Positions 51,984 through 60,811 of a stretch of DNA of 64,000 nucleotides are shown here, piece after piece. Each line of letters begins with the position of its first letter. The stretch's first letter is position 1. The position numbers and the translations under genes are program-made. Source of the stretch: Chondrus crispus (Eukaryota; Rhodophyta; Florideophyceae; Gigartinales; Gigartinaceae); contig NW_005179113.1 in the NCBI RefSeq assembly GCF_000350225.1, positions 91,818 through 155,817 on the forward strand, in the 5' to 3' direction. The notes beneath the pieces are model-generated. The model was not told the origin of the DNA, did not search any database, and worked only from the letters and a program-made list of their open reading frames with translations.

Positions 51984-52835
51984 GTTGAAGGGTTGTTTAG
52001 AATGTGGGGAAAATGCAAGGGGAACGGGGCATCGTCGTGGTTGGGTGGCGAGGGAGGCGGGTTTGAGGCGAGGGGGAATTCGCAGAGTAGTCGGTAATGC
52101 CGGCAATACCAGAAGTGAAAGCGGTGGGCGTCGAAGAAGGTTCAAGTGAGCGGAGGATGTGTGTGCGAAAAGGAGGACTGCGTTGGCGTCAGAGGTAGGG
52201 GGCGAGTGGCTGGTGTGGGAGGTGCACCGCGGCGGACAATTATTGAAGGGCGGGGATTTGCGACGAGAAACATCAGAGGCTTTGTCGTGCCATGATTGGT
52301 ATGACTTCGGGGGCGGATTCACCGTTGAAGATATTTGCCAAGGCCAGCAGATATCTGACGAATGCGTGGGGCGACACGTGGCAATTACACGTGGCAGAGG
52401 ATCGGAGGCAAATCGCGTGAGCAGGCTGCGGAAGAAAATCGCTGTGGCACGGAAGGCTACCCATGATCACAACGGATACCCGCTGTGATCGGTTCGGAAT
52501 CCAAACCCGAAGTTTGGATGTCCGCATCATGTTTAATGATCCAGTTTTATGCTTATTTCCATCGCCCCGGAGAGGGGCCCTCCTGGCCAGACAAGGATTG
52601 CACAGCAGCCTACTGTACCGCACAGCCCCTATCGCCAATCTCGTTCCTCATCTGAATAACCCGGAGCCAGCCAGTCCCCATACGAGCTCCTTCTCCTGAT
52701 CGGTTAGACCCTCGACATCATTGCTGCTCAAAAATGCACCAGGTCTGAGTGCAACTCCTCATCGACGCCTTTCCGTGTTATGCTCATCGCCCCGCAGAAA
52801 TTGAGATTCGCCGCATCACTTTTCTCCGTTCCATC
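51984..52835. other. Divergent promoter region of atpC and PLGG1
   Basis: About 850 bp between two plastid-protein genes on opposite strands. A short hairpin (ATCCAAAC-CCGAA-GTTTGGAT near 52499-52519) is visible. No gene is supported. Confidence 0.45.
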
Positions 52836-54362
52836 ATGTCAACTTTCATGACGAAGTCCTGCTTCATCAACGCGGCCGCCATTCCCACTACTGCCTGCAG
52901 GCTATTCTCGTCCACCACTTCGCACCAGCGCCCCGCCTTCTCCACCGGCATATCCATCCGTCGTCACGCACGATCTACCATCCGCACCTCTCCGCCACTC
53001 CACCGCCACATCCCCCATGCCTCAGCCACGCAAGCCACCCCTCCCTCGCAGTCGGCCACGCTCGTCCGAACAGTCATCTCTCAAGTCGTCTCTCTCTCCA
53101 TCCTCGTTAACATCCAAGCCTTCGTGGCCGCCCGCCTCGCCGCTCTGGGCATCACCTTCCCAGCCCCTCTGGCTGCCATGCTTCTTATTTTTTTCGTCCT
53201 CTCGCTAACTCGCTACCTGGGCCATTCTCAAACCGTCGACTGGGCCTGCATGCACTACTTCACCCCGGGCGTCGCATTCCTCAGCCGCTGGCTCGCCGTC
53301 TTCTTCGTCCCGAATCTCGTCATGCTGCCACTCGCTCCGCAGCTCCCGGCTGCCGATCTCGCAAAGATCGCGTTCATCATCGTCGCAGGGTTTTTTACCT
53401 CTTTGTTTTCGTCAGCTGTCACTTGCTCCTTCCTGCGCTTTGCAGTGCGGAAGACAACGGGTCGAACTCCGCCCAAGGTTATTTCGCAGACCGTCACGTC
53501 CACCCCTCCATCGAACATGCTCATTGGATCTCTTGCCGCAATCATCGCTTTGACACTTGCTTTTTCCGTTCGCGCCGCCTCAGTCACGTGCCTACCCGCT
53601 AAGATTTTCGCCCTTTCCGCCACTGTCCTCACATTTTGCATTGGGCAGCGCCTTCCTCGTCAGCTCAAGGCAGTTTTCCACCCGCTTATCACCTGTACCG
53701 CGGGTACTATTGGCCTAATGGCACTGCTCGGCTCGGCAACTGGCCTCGGATTCACGACCGCTTTGTCGTCTTACTATATTCGCACGGCCGGTGCGTGGGG
53801 TGGGGGTAATGTCCTTGCAACACTCCTAGGGCCCGCCGTTATCACTTTTGCCTTCACCATGGATGCCCAACGCAAACTGGCTCTGGCTCGCGTCGTCGAG
53901 GTTGTCGGCACTACGCTCGCTGCCACACTCACGGCTCTGTTCGGCACGGCCGTGGCCGCTCGCGCTCTAAAGATGACCGGTGCCTCTCGCCTCCTAGTTG
54001 TTCCGAGGACGATTACGGCACCGTTGGCCGTAGCGATTGCGGAATTGTTGGGAGCCAATGTTGGGCTTTCAGCTAGCGTGGTCGCGTTGACAGGGCTGCT
54101 GGGCGCAAGTATTGGTGCGACAGTTCTATCGGCAGCGCGTGTAAAGGACCCCGTCGTTCGTGGCCTGTCGATGGGAACCGCTGCGCACGGCTTGGGAACG
54201 GCCGCGCTGAGCGACGAAGGGGCCGCGTTTCCGTTTTCGGCGCTCGCGATGACGTTGGTCGGGATCTTCAGCACCGTGCTGATTGCATATGCCCCGTTCC
54301 GGGCGCTACTGATACGCGTAGCTGTGGGCAAAGTTATGGCTGGCGTGCCCATCAGCCAATAG
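52836..54362 (+). CDS. PLGG1: Plastidal glycolate/glycerate translocator (LrgAB/PLGG1 type)
   Basis: Inner-envelope exchanger that exports glycolate and imports glycerate during photorespiration. ATG 52836 (MSTFMTKSCF) gives 508 aa. About 75 residues of Ser/Arg-rich transit peptide precede an LrgA/CidA-like half (LAALGITFPAPLAAMLLIFF) with about four membrane spans. The LrgB half follows (GAWGGGNVLATLLGPAVITF; GASIGATVLSAARVKDPVV; GLSMGTAAHGLGTAALSDE). The fused two-half architecture is typical of algae and plants. Divergent from atpC. Confidence 0.92.
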   Translation: MSTFMTKSCFINAAAIPTTACRLFSSTTSHQRPAFSTGISIRRHARSTIRTSPPLHRHIPHASATQATPPSQSATLVRTVISQVVSLSILVNIQAFVAARLAALGITFPAPLAAMLLIFFVLSLTRYLGHSQTVDWACMHYFTPGVAFLSRWLAVFFVPNLVMLPLAPQLPAADLAKIAFIIVAGFFTSLFSSAVTCSFLRFAVRKTTGRTPPKVISQTVTSTPPSNMLIGSLAAIIALTLAFSVRAASVTCLPAKIFALSATVLTFCIGQRLPRQLKAVFHPLITCTAGTIGLMALLGSATGLGFTTALSSYYIRTAGAWGGGNVLATLLGPAVITFAFTMDAQRKLALARVVEVVGTTLAATLTALFGTAVAARALKMTGASRLLVVPRTITAPLAVAIAELLGANVGLSASVVALTGLLGASIGATVLSAARVKDPVVRGLSMGTAAHGLGTAALSDEGAAFPFSALAMTLVGIFSTVLIAYAPFRALLIRVAVGKVMAGVPISQ

Positions 54363-54489
54363 ACGATATTGGTATCGCAGGCACGGTTCGAAGAAATTTG
54401 TGAATAAGGGTATTGGGACCCCTGCCCGCTTCCCTTTTGGTTCCGTTTACTGCACAAAAAAAGTAGCTGGTGCGAGTGAAAGTTTGTTA

Positions 54490-54903
54490 TTAGGAGCGAA
54501 GGATTGTAAAAGCGGTATAACAGGCACCACCTACGAGATAAAAAAGGCCGTAGAGACCCCACAATCCTTCATGCGGGTTTCCCCGGTAGTATCCCTTGGC
54601 GTAGTATACTCTGCCAACATTGTAAACAACACCGGCTGCAGTTGAGAATATTGGTGTAGTGATTCCGGAGATGAAAAGAAAGGAGAGGAAGCCCGGATTC
54701 CATTCGAGGGAATTTTGATGTGCGCGTTGCACGCAATTAAATGGGGACGGCTCCTTGTTCTCGTACATAGTCGGATACTTGACATCGTGCTCCTTACGAG
54801 CTTTTGCAAGACGAAGCGCTTGCCACATTAAGATGAACCAGTTTTGCACGGCGACCAGGATGATGAGCCCATAAAGCCTTGGAATTTCGATCGCGAGTGT
54901 CAT
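54490..54903 (-). CDS. MAPEG family protein, microsomal glutathione S-transferase 3-like
   Basis: 137 aa from ATG 54903 (MTLAIEIPRLYG). Four hydrophobic spans and the MGST3 signature FNCVQRAHQNSLEWNP, which holds the glutathione-binding and catalytic region of this ER-membrane family. Enzymes of this type conjugate glutathione or reduce lipid hydroperoxides. Length matches the family. Its 3' end converges on PLGG1. Confidence 0.93.
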   Translation of the reverse strand: MTLAIEIPRLYGLIILVAVQNWFILMWQALRLAKARKEHDVKYPTMYENKEPSPFNCVQRAHQNSLEWNPGFLSFLFISGITTPIFSTAAGVVYNVGRVYYAKGYYRGNPHEGLWGLYGLFYLVGGACYTAFTILRS

Positions 54904-55518
54904 GGCAGATGGCAATTGGCACTTCACGCTCAGCTTGTGCGGCGACAGTAAGGGGACAGGGTGATTGGAACAGAAGGACGGAAGGATCGCAGGCAAGACA
55001 AAATTTAAGAAGATGTCGGTCGGGGCTTATGAACTCTTTCGTTGTTGAGGATGTGACTCGTCTCACTGCCACGGTTGCACAGTGATGAGAGTGGCAGCAG
55101 GGATGTACCATACGATGTACCATACACGAGCACAGTGCTTGCGCGGGCATACAGCTCAGTAATCGACTGCTGTTCACGACGTGTCCTGTATTCTCGGTAA
55201 CCGTTGCGGCTTTCGATTTGCTGACATGCGGCTCGGGAACCGAGGGCACCGAGGGCGAGCAGATCCGCGAGGCATCTTGTGATTGGCCATAACTCGTTTC
55301 GTGACGTCACCACGGGAGCGAGCTCTCTGTACAGTACCCAAGGGTACAGCATCACAGTCCTTTGTCCTATCTGGCATGGTCATTCGTAACCTTGTTTGAC
55401 CTGGCGGGCGAGTTCGTTTTCCGCCACCTCCCGTACGCAGAGCCGCGCTCCCTGTCCATCACCACCTACTCTAGAGCCAACAAGAAAGAGGCCGCTTTAG
55501 CATTTTTTCTTCTCGAAA
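54904..55518. other. Divergent promoter region of MGST3-like and HAD genes
   Basis: About 600 bp with no gene. Holds the TACCC/GGGTA palindrome at 55335-55346. Confidence 0.45.
55335..55346. promoter_or_regulatory. TACCC-N2-GGGTA palindrome
   Basis: TACCCAAGGGTA within GTACAGTACCCAAGGGTAC, 173 bp upstream of the HAD gene start. TACCCAAGGGTACAG is shared with 49206-49220. Confidence 0.45.
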
Positions 55519-56446
55519 ATGACTTCCGATTTGGTTTATGCCCTCGACTTTGACGGGGTCATCTGTGATAGCGTCGGCGAGAGCAGCATCGCTGCTGTTC
55601 GAGCTGCTTGTGACTTCTTCCCGGACACTACATTCCCGACCGATCCAGACGGAAATACAGCGCACTGGGTTTACGATGCACTACGGGCCGTCCGTCCGGC
55701 CATCTCTACGGGATACGAGAACGTAGTCTTGGCACGGTGGCTATCGGGTATCCAAAAAGATGACGTCCAGGAAAAGTTTGTTGAAAGCGTGCTAGAGGAT
55801 TGGGAGGCAATTAAGGAAGCCCTGATGGCAGACTGGGAAGTTTCCAAAGACGATCTAGTAGAGGCATTCGGTCATGCGAGAGACAAGTGGATCGAGAAAG
55901 ATCTCGACTCTTGGGTAAATGCTAATCGAATGTACGAGCCCTAACGTCCCATACATGCCTTTTTAATATTGCTGGGCGCTAATTTCCTACTGCTGCATAC
56001 TGACGTGTTTGTCTCCACGATCGTTACGTCGCGTCATCTCATTGCGTTTGCCGGGCAGCTTTCCAGGTGTGGCTGATGCATTGAATTTTGCTTCCGCGCC
56101 GCTGTACATAATCACAACGAAGCAGACCCGATTTTGTCTTCTCCTTCTCGAGCGCTATGGAATCAAGAATATACAAAAGGAAAACGTTTTCGGATATGGC
56201 ACCGGATCCAAGATATCCGTCTTGAAGAAGATTCTCGCATCCCCTGAACACAAAGGGAAGAAGTTGGTTTTCGTGGAGGATCGTTACGATACCCTTGAGG
56301 ACGCCTCTTTGAGCTTATTAGGAACTCCTCTAGATTTGTACCTTGCCACTTGGGGTTACAATACGGCTGAAACGAAGCGTGTTGCGGAGCTGCACCCCTA
56401 CATTACCCCACTTGATCTCCCCACCTTTGTTTCCAAACTACAGTGA
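55519..56446 (+). CDS. HAD-superfamily hydrolase, two exons
   Basis: Phosphatase-like HAD protein. Exon 1 is 55519-55931, intron 55932-56058 (GTACGA...GGCAG, 127 bp), exon 2 56059-56446. The join reads NANRIFPGVADALN and gives 266 aa. Motif I DFDGVICDS, motif II Thr in LYIITTKQT, motif III Lys in GYGTGSKISVL, motif IV Asp in LVFVEDRYDTLED. An alpha-helical cap lies between motifs I and II. If the intron is retained, a TAA follows immediately (after MYEP), giving a truncated 141-aa product. Substrate unknown; a glyceraldehyde- or sugar-phosphate-type substrate is possible. Confidence 0.85.
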
Positions 56447-56514
56447 TGTCGTTGATTTGCCAACGGATGTCCATAGTCTCAGAAGTCTGTGTTCAATCAT
56501 TCTCGTCCAGTCGG

Positions 56515-58161
56515 TCACAGCCCTGCCCGTAGACCAGGTGCAGACGACAGTCGTCGAAGAGAAACCCTCTCTTTTGATATTGCATGAGCGTCCAAAAGAC
56601 ACCCCAAGACATTCAACTGGATTACCTTCCACAATGCTCGAAGAGGAACTAGCAGTCCGTGTGCCGTCTCAGGCTCGACACTTGCTGTATAAGTAGAAGC
56701 AACAATCCCATCGACAACGATATCGCCGTGGAGCGTTTGTGGATTGAATACACCCTCAGCATGGACGTACGACACGCTTGTAATCTGTGCTCGTCCCGCG
56801 TTTCCAGAGAACAAGAAATCTCCCACTCTGGCCTCAGATGCACGTTTTAAAGCTCCATTAATGTACAGCAAGTGCCCTGGCGTCAGTCTTAGATTCTTTC
56901 CACATCTTGTTCCAATCCTTACGAACAAATAGGTTCCATCTTCCGAACTGTGTGTGAACATGAAGATGCGTGAGAATCTCTCTGGGGCAACCTTGACTTC
57001 CTCTCCGATGGTCAAACTGCGCATCTCCACTACAGAGCCGTTGAGTAGTTCCACTTTTGCGGAAGCAGGGAAACACAAGGACTCCCCGGAATTCGATTCC
57101 AAATCGAAAAGACTTTCACCATCGGCTTCGCCAGTACCGTCAATGAGCCCGTCGTCGCCCCCGTCTTCAGCTGGGCTTGATATTGCGATTTCAGCGTCTT
57201 CACCGGAATTGCCTGCTGAGCTCCCATTAATATCTGCAATACTCTCATTTCCAGTCCCTAGACCCGTGTCAGGGGACGGAGCATCGGATCCATTTGCAAT
57301 GTCCACAATGGATATATCCTGAGGAGATGCTGGGTTTGTAATTGCCTGGGCATTCTCCTCGTTTTCATCGGGAAGCATGCTTGGAGTTGGTCCGTCACCG
57401 GTTGTCGATACTTCATTCTGTTCACCGATTGCACTGTTTGCATCAGTATCGCTGCCTTGTGCTCCAGGCGGTACCAAATTGCTTGTAGCTGCACTACCGT
57501 TAGAGATCGGTTTCTCTTGCATAGGAGAAGAGGTCGCCTCAGAATTAACCTCTGTATCCGTGCCGCCGGAGGGAGTTGCGGGTGGCACCAAACCGCCCCC
57601 CGGCTTCGGAATCTCACTGTAGATGCATGTGAAGGTAGGAGCAGCAACAAACATATACTTTTTTCCCGGAGCAAGCTGAAGGTTAAAGAACGATTTCAGT
57701 TCTCGTTCAAACTCTCGTATGAAGAAAATGAAGGAGGGGTTAGGGAAGATCCATTTACCACAGGTGCGGGAATCGATCCCCATCCAGAATCCTGTGGATT
57801 CGTTTTTCATGATCTCGAAGGTCTGCTGAGCAATATCGTTCTCCTTCAACGGAGCAGGAGATTGAGACTTCTGGTCGTACGCGTAGAGTACTAGGTCCCC
57901 GTCCCCATCGCACAGCACTCCGTTTTGGACGATTTTATCATGTGGAACCGTCCAGGTGTGACCGCTCGCGCTGGGTGAGCCTTGTTCAAAATGGTTGATC
58001 ACGATTGGGCACGGCGCAGAGTTTCCCTGTTGAGAAAGCTCGAAGAACCTACCGTAAACTCCCTTAATATAGCCTTGAGAGAAAGCACGAGCAGGTCCAG
58101 CCTCCGATGAGCTCGCACTCATCAGTACCATCGCGGCAATGCTTATGCAGATGATGTTCAT
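56515..58161 (-). CDS. Secreted Hint (Hedgehog/intein) domain protein
   Basis: 548 aa from ATG 58161 with a clear signal peptide (MNIICISIAAMVLMSASSSE). An unrecognised extracellular domain covers about residues 25-190 (contains HTWTVPHDKIVQNGVLCDGD and MGIDSRTCGKWIFPNPSF). It is followed by a Ser/Gly/Asp-rich acidic linker (about 195-360). The C-terminal Hint domain starts at Cys363 in CFPASAKVELLNGSVVEM, with the conserved TxxH (LTPGHLLY, Thr427/His430) and the Hog-like end NPQTLHGDIVVDGIVASTYT. Hint domains cleave at their first Cys by N-S acyl shift. No Hedgehog signalling domain is seen. Confidence 0.9.
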   Translation of the reverse strand: MNIICISIAAMVLMSASSSEAGPARAFSQGYIKGVYGRFFELSQQGNSAPCPIVINHFEQGSPSASGHTWTVPHDKIVQNGVLCDGDGDLVLYAYDQKSQSPAPLKENDIAQQTFEIMKNESTGFWMGIDSRTCGKWIFPNPSFIFFIREFERELKSFFNLQLAPGKKYMFVAAPTFTCIYSEIPKPGGGLVPPATPSGGTDTEVNSEATSSPMQEKPISNGSAATSNLVPPGAQGSDTDANSAIGEQNEVSTTGDGPTPSMLPDENEENAQAITNPASPQDISIVDIANGSDAPSPDTGLGTGNESIADINGSSAGNSGEDAEIAISSPAEDGGDDGLIDGTGEADGESLFDLESNSGESLCFPASAKVELLNGSVVEMRSLTIGEEVKVAPERFSRIFMFTHSSEDGTYLFVRIGTRCGKNLRLTPGHLLYINGALKRASEARVGDFLFSGNAGRAQITSVSYVHAEGVFNPQTLHGDIVVDGIVASTYTASVEPETAHGLLVPLRALWKVIQLNVLGCLLDAHAISKERVSLRRLSSAPGLRAGL

Positions 58162-59413
58162 CCGTCCTGTTGAATTATAGGAATGAGTGCGTCGGCAATC
58201 CACAAGAATCGATCGCTCTGCAGCAAGAGTGAGTTATCCAACATGAGAGGGTGGGAAGCCATCGCAGACCGCATTGCTAAACGCTGTACATTAAAGAGTG
58301 TCCCAGAGCTTCTGGTAGTACCGTTTGAACTGGGAGTGCCGAGGCTCTTTTCTTTTGCGATTGATGGCCCATATGCAAATTACCTTGCGTGTAGCAATCA
58401 CGAGGTGAGGACTTCAGCGCAAATCGCTTGCGGTTATTCGTCGGAATTTGAACGGATAAGGTACATAATATACCCGGCAAAACATAATATGTAGAAGGGA
58501 GGCGGACGAAGGAACGGTGTTTGCGCTTAGGACGTCGGGTTCTGCAGAAAGAGTCTACAGATGAACGCTTCTACTGCATTTGGGCCCTATGCGCTTCTCC
58601 TGTGTTATGCGTGTACTAGTAACATACTTGCACATATGCCAGCAGACGGTATTTCTTCATCTTTGTTGGTACCTCGAAAGATTGAAATCATATCACGGCC
58701 GATAACGTCGGATAGGCCGCTTCGGTATGTACATATCTACAATATAACCTGAATTGTCTTCATCCAGAAGGCGACACTGCAATGCTCGTACTTTTCTATT
58801 GTGTCGCCCATCAGCATAAACGCTAAGGTTGAATAATTTTCCATAAGTACTTCTCTTCAGACACCGTAAATGAATTCACAGTTTTCGACGGTGCTCGATC
58901 TTCGTAGTGCTGTGGTCTACGTACTGTACTTAATTCCACATCTGCTCGGAGAAAATCCATAGCCAAAAAAGAATTCCCGGTGCTCTTCACATCATACCCT
59001 GCTGGACAGATCGTCTGCGAAATGCTGTAGAATGGACAGACGTGTCTGCAGGGCTTAATTCCTGAGCAACCGAGTTGTAATGAATCTAGAGCCCGAAATT
59101 TTCATATTGGCAGACTCAAAACTAGGAAATCACAGTTCCAAGCCCCGCGTGTTAGCTGGAATCAAATATCAGGGAGCTTGATGTAGGTGGACTGTACTGT
59201 CGTTTAGGCTTTTGCTCTTCTAGCTAGAGTCTTTTTTTTACGTGGCCAGTGAATCTGCTCAAAGAATTTTGGAAAGGCAGGCTTCTTTCTGACGACAAAA
59301 CCCAATTAGCCCTGCATGTGGCCCGTGGTCTCCTGATGTTGCGATTGTCCTGCATTGCGACTCAAACAATTCCTTTAAAAAGTGTCTGATAGGAAGCTGT
59401 ATTCAAATTTCAT
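58162..59413. other. Intergenic, no gene seen
   Basis: About 1.25 kb between divergent Hint and GT15 genes. Short frames lack motifs. GTACTGTAC-type words occur at about 58920 and 59190. Confidence 0.5.
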
Positions 59414-60520
59414 ATGGCAAGAACTAAGAAAGGCAAGTTGAGGAGGACAGTGGGGTCGGATCCTCCAAAAGCATCTTCAAAGATGCGTGAAAGTGTGAGC
59501 GCAGTGAGGGACCTCTTCTGGAAAAAGGAGACCAAGGATAGAATGGAGATTTTTTGGACACTGCCACATCTTGTCACTCTTGTTTCATTCCTCGTTCTTG
59601 TGGGATATGTCTCTGCTTCCGTGCAGATCGAAAACTCACGGCAGATGCGAGCTGAAAGTCTGGCTCAGCGATGCGCATTTGTTTATCTCGTTAGCTCCAA
59701 CAAGTCAGACATCGACCACCTCGGATATAGCATTCAAAGTCTGAACAAGTATTCGGCACCGGGGATGGCGTATAAAATCGTGGTTGTTCATGAGGGTATC
59801 CCTCCAGTTGTTCAAGGCCGAGTACAATCATTAAGCGAAGCTCCCATTGAGTTTCGCGACTTCTCACTTGATGGTCCGCCTACTCTAAACCTCTCTAATG
59901 AGATATCGACTTTCTCTAAACGAACACCTTGGGGATACCAAAAAATGATCCGATTCTGGTTCTATTCGGCCATTCTAGCAGACCCGTCCAAAGCTGCCCC
60001 TCTTAGTGATCTTGACTATATCGTTCGGCTGGACTCAGACACAGCCTTCACACATCGCATGGGGCGAGACTTTTTCAATGATTTTGTTCTTTCTGGTGCC
60101 CAATATGGATACCAACGTATTGCTCAAGACTGCAGCAAAAACTACACAACAGGATTACGTGAGCTTGCAGAATCTTTCATTGAGGTCAACGGAATAACCC
60201 CTCGAAGAAAAAACCTGTGGTCTACTTTGAGCAGCACAAGGCATAAGAAGTGTGTTGCCAAATTCGAGAACCATTTCGAGCTCATCAATCTTCGCTTCTT
60301 CCGATCACATGCAGGAATACAAGACTGGATAAGAGTGGTCGATGCTAACGGTGGAATTTTCCGCCATCGATGGGGCGATGCAGCTTTACGGTTCATAACA
60401 GTTGCGTTATACGCCGCCCCTGAAAAAGTAGTGAGATATGAAGAAAAAGAAGTTTCTTATTGCCATCCTCACCGCATGGGAAAAGGCAATCCATCTCTTG
60501 GAGTTGGAGACCATGCTTAA
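59414..60520 (+). CDS. GT15-like (KRE2/MNT1) glycosyltransferase, type II membrane protein
   Basis: 368 aa. A basic cytosolic tail (MARTKKGKLRRTVG), one membrane anchor (about residues 48-70) and a lumenal catalytic domain indicate a Golgi enzyme. Family features of alpha-mannosyltransferases (GT15): GYQKMIRFWFYSAI, LDYIVRLDSDTAF (Asp-Ser-Asp at 207-209), GYQRIAQDC, HFELINLRFFRS (Glu289 at the proposed catalytic position), GGIFRHRWGDAALRF, then VSYCHPH at the end. Likely role is transfer of mannose from GDP-mannose to glycoproteins or glycolipids. Convergent with the Moco sulfurase gene. Confidence 0.85.
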   Translation: MARTKKGKLRRTVGSDPPKASSKMRESVSAVRDLFWKKETKDRMEIFWTLPHLVTLVSFLVLVGYVSASVQIENSRQMRAESLAQRCAFVYLVSSNKSDIDHLGYSIQSLNKYSAPGMAYKIVVVHEGIPPVVQGRVQSLSEAPIEFRDFSLDGPPTLNLSNEISTFSKRTPWGYQKMIRFWFYSAILADPSKAAPLSDLDYIVRLDSDTAFTHRMGRDFFNDFVLSGAQYGYQRIAQDCSKNYTTGLRELAESFIEVNGITPRRKNLWSTLSSTRHKKCVAKFENHFELINLRFFRSHAGIQDWIRVVDANGGIFRHRWGDAALRFITVALYAAPEKVVRYEEKEVSYCHPHRMGKGNPSLGVGDHA

Positions 60521-60811
60521 CTGTCAGGATTGACCTCATCGTTTAGGCGATGACTCAGCCCTAATGAAGACATCTGTTGATTCACTTTGCGATTACTAAT
60601 GCAACTTTTTAATTCTTTGTCTAGGTCCCTTCGTTCTTAACAACTCAAGAGCGTTTTGTCTTTTCCTATGGTATTGCATGGCTCCTCCTCACTCTCGATA
60701 ACTCACTCTACTGAAGCACACGCAGCGTTGAGAAGTATTGCGTACAAATTGAAGCCTCTAGTTTGTACAAGTCTTTCGGTATTGATATATTTATTGATGT
60801 CATGTTGGGAT

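Noticed and set aside
52490..52525. GGTTCGGAATCC and hairpin as tRNA or terminator
   Set aside because: One extra base breaks the T-loop and no other tRNA arms are present; function unsupported.
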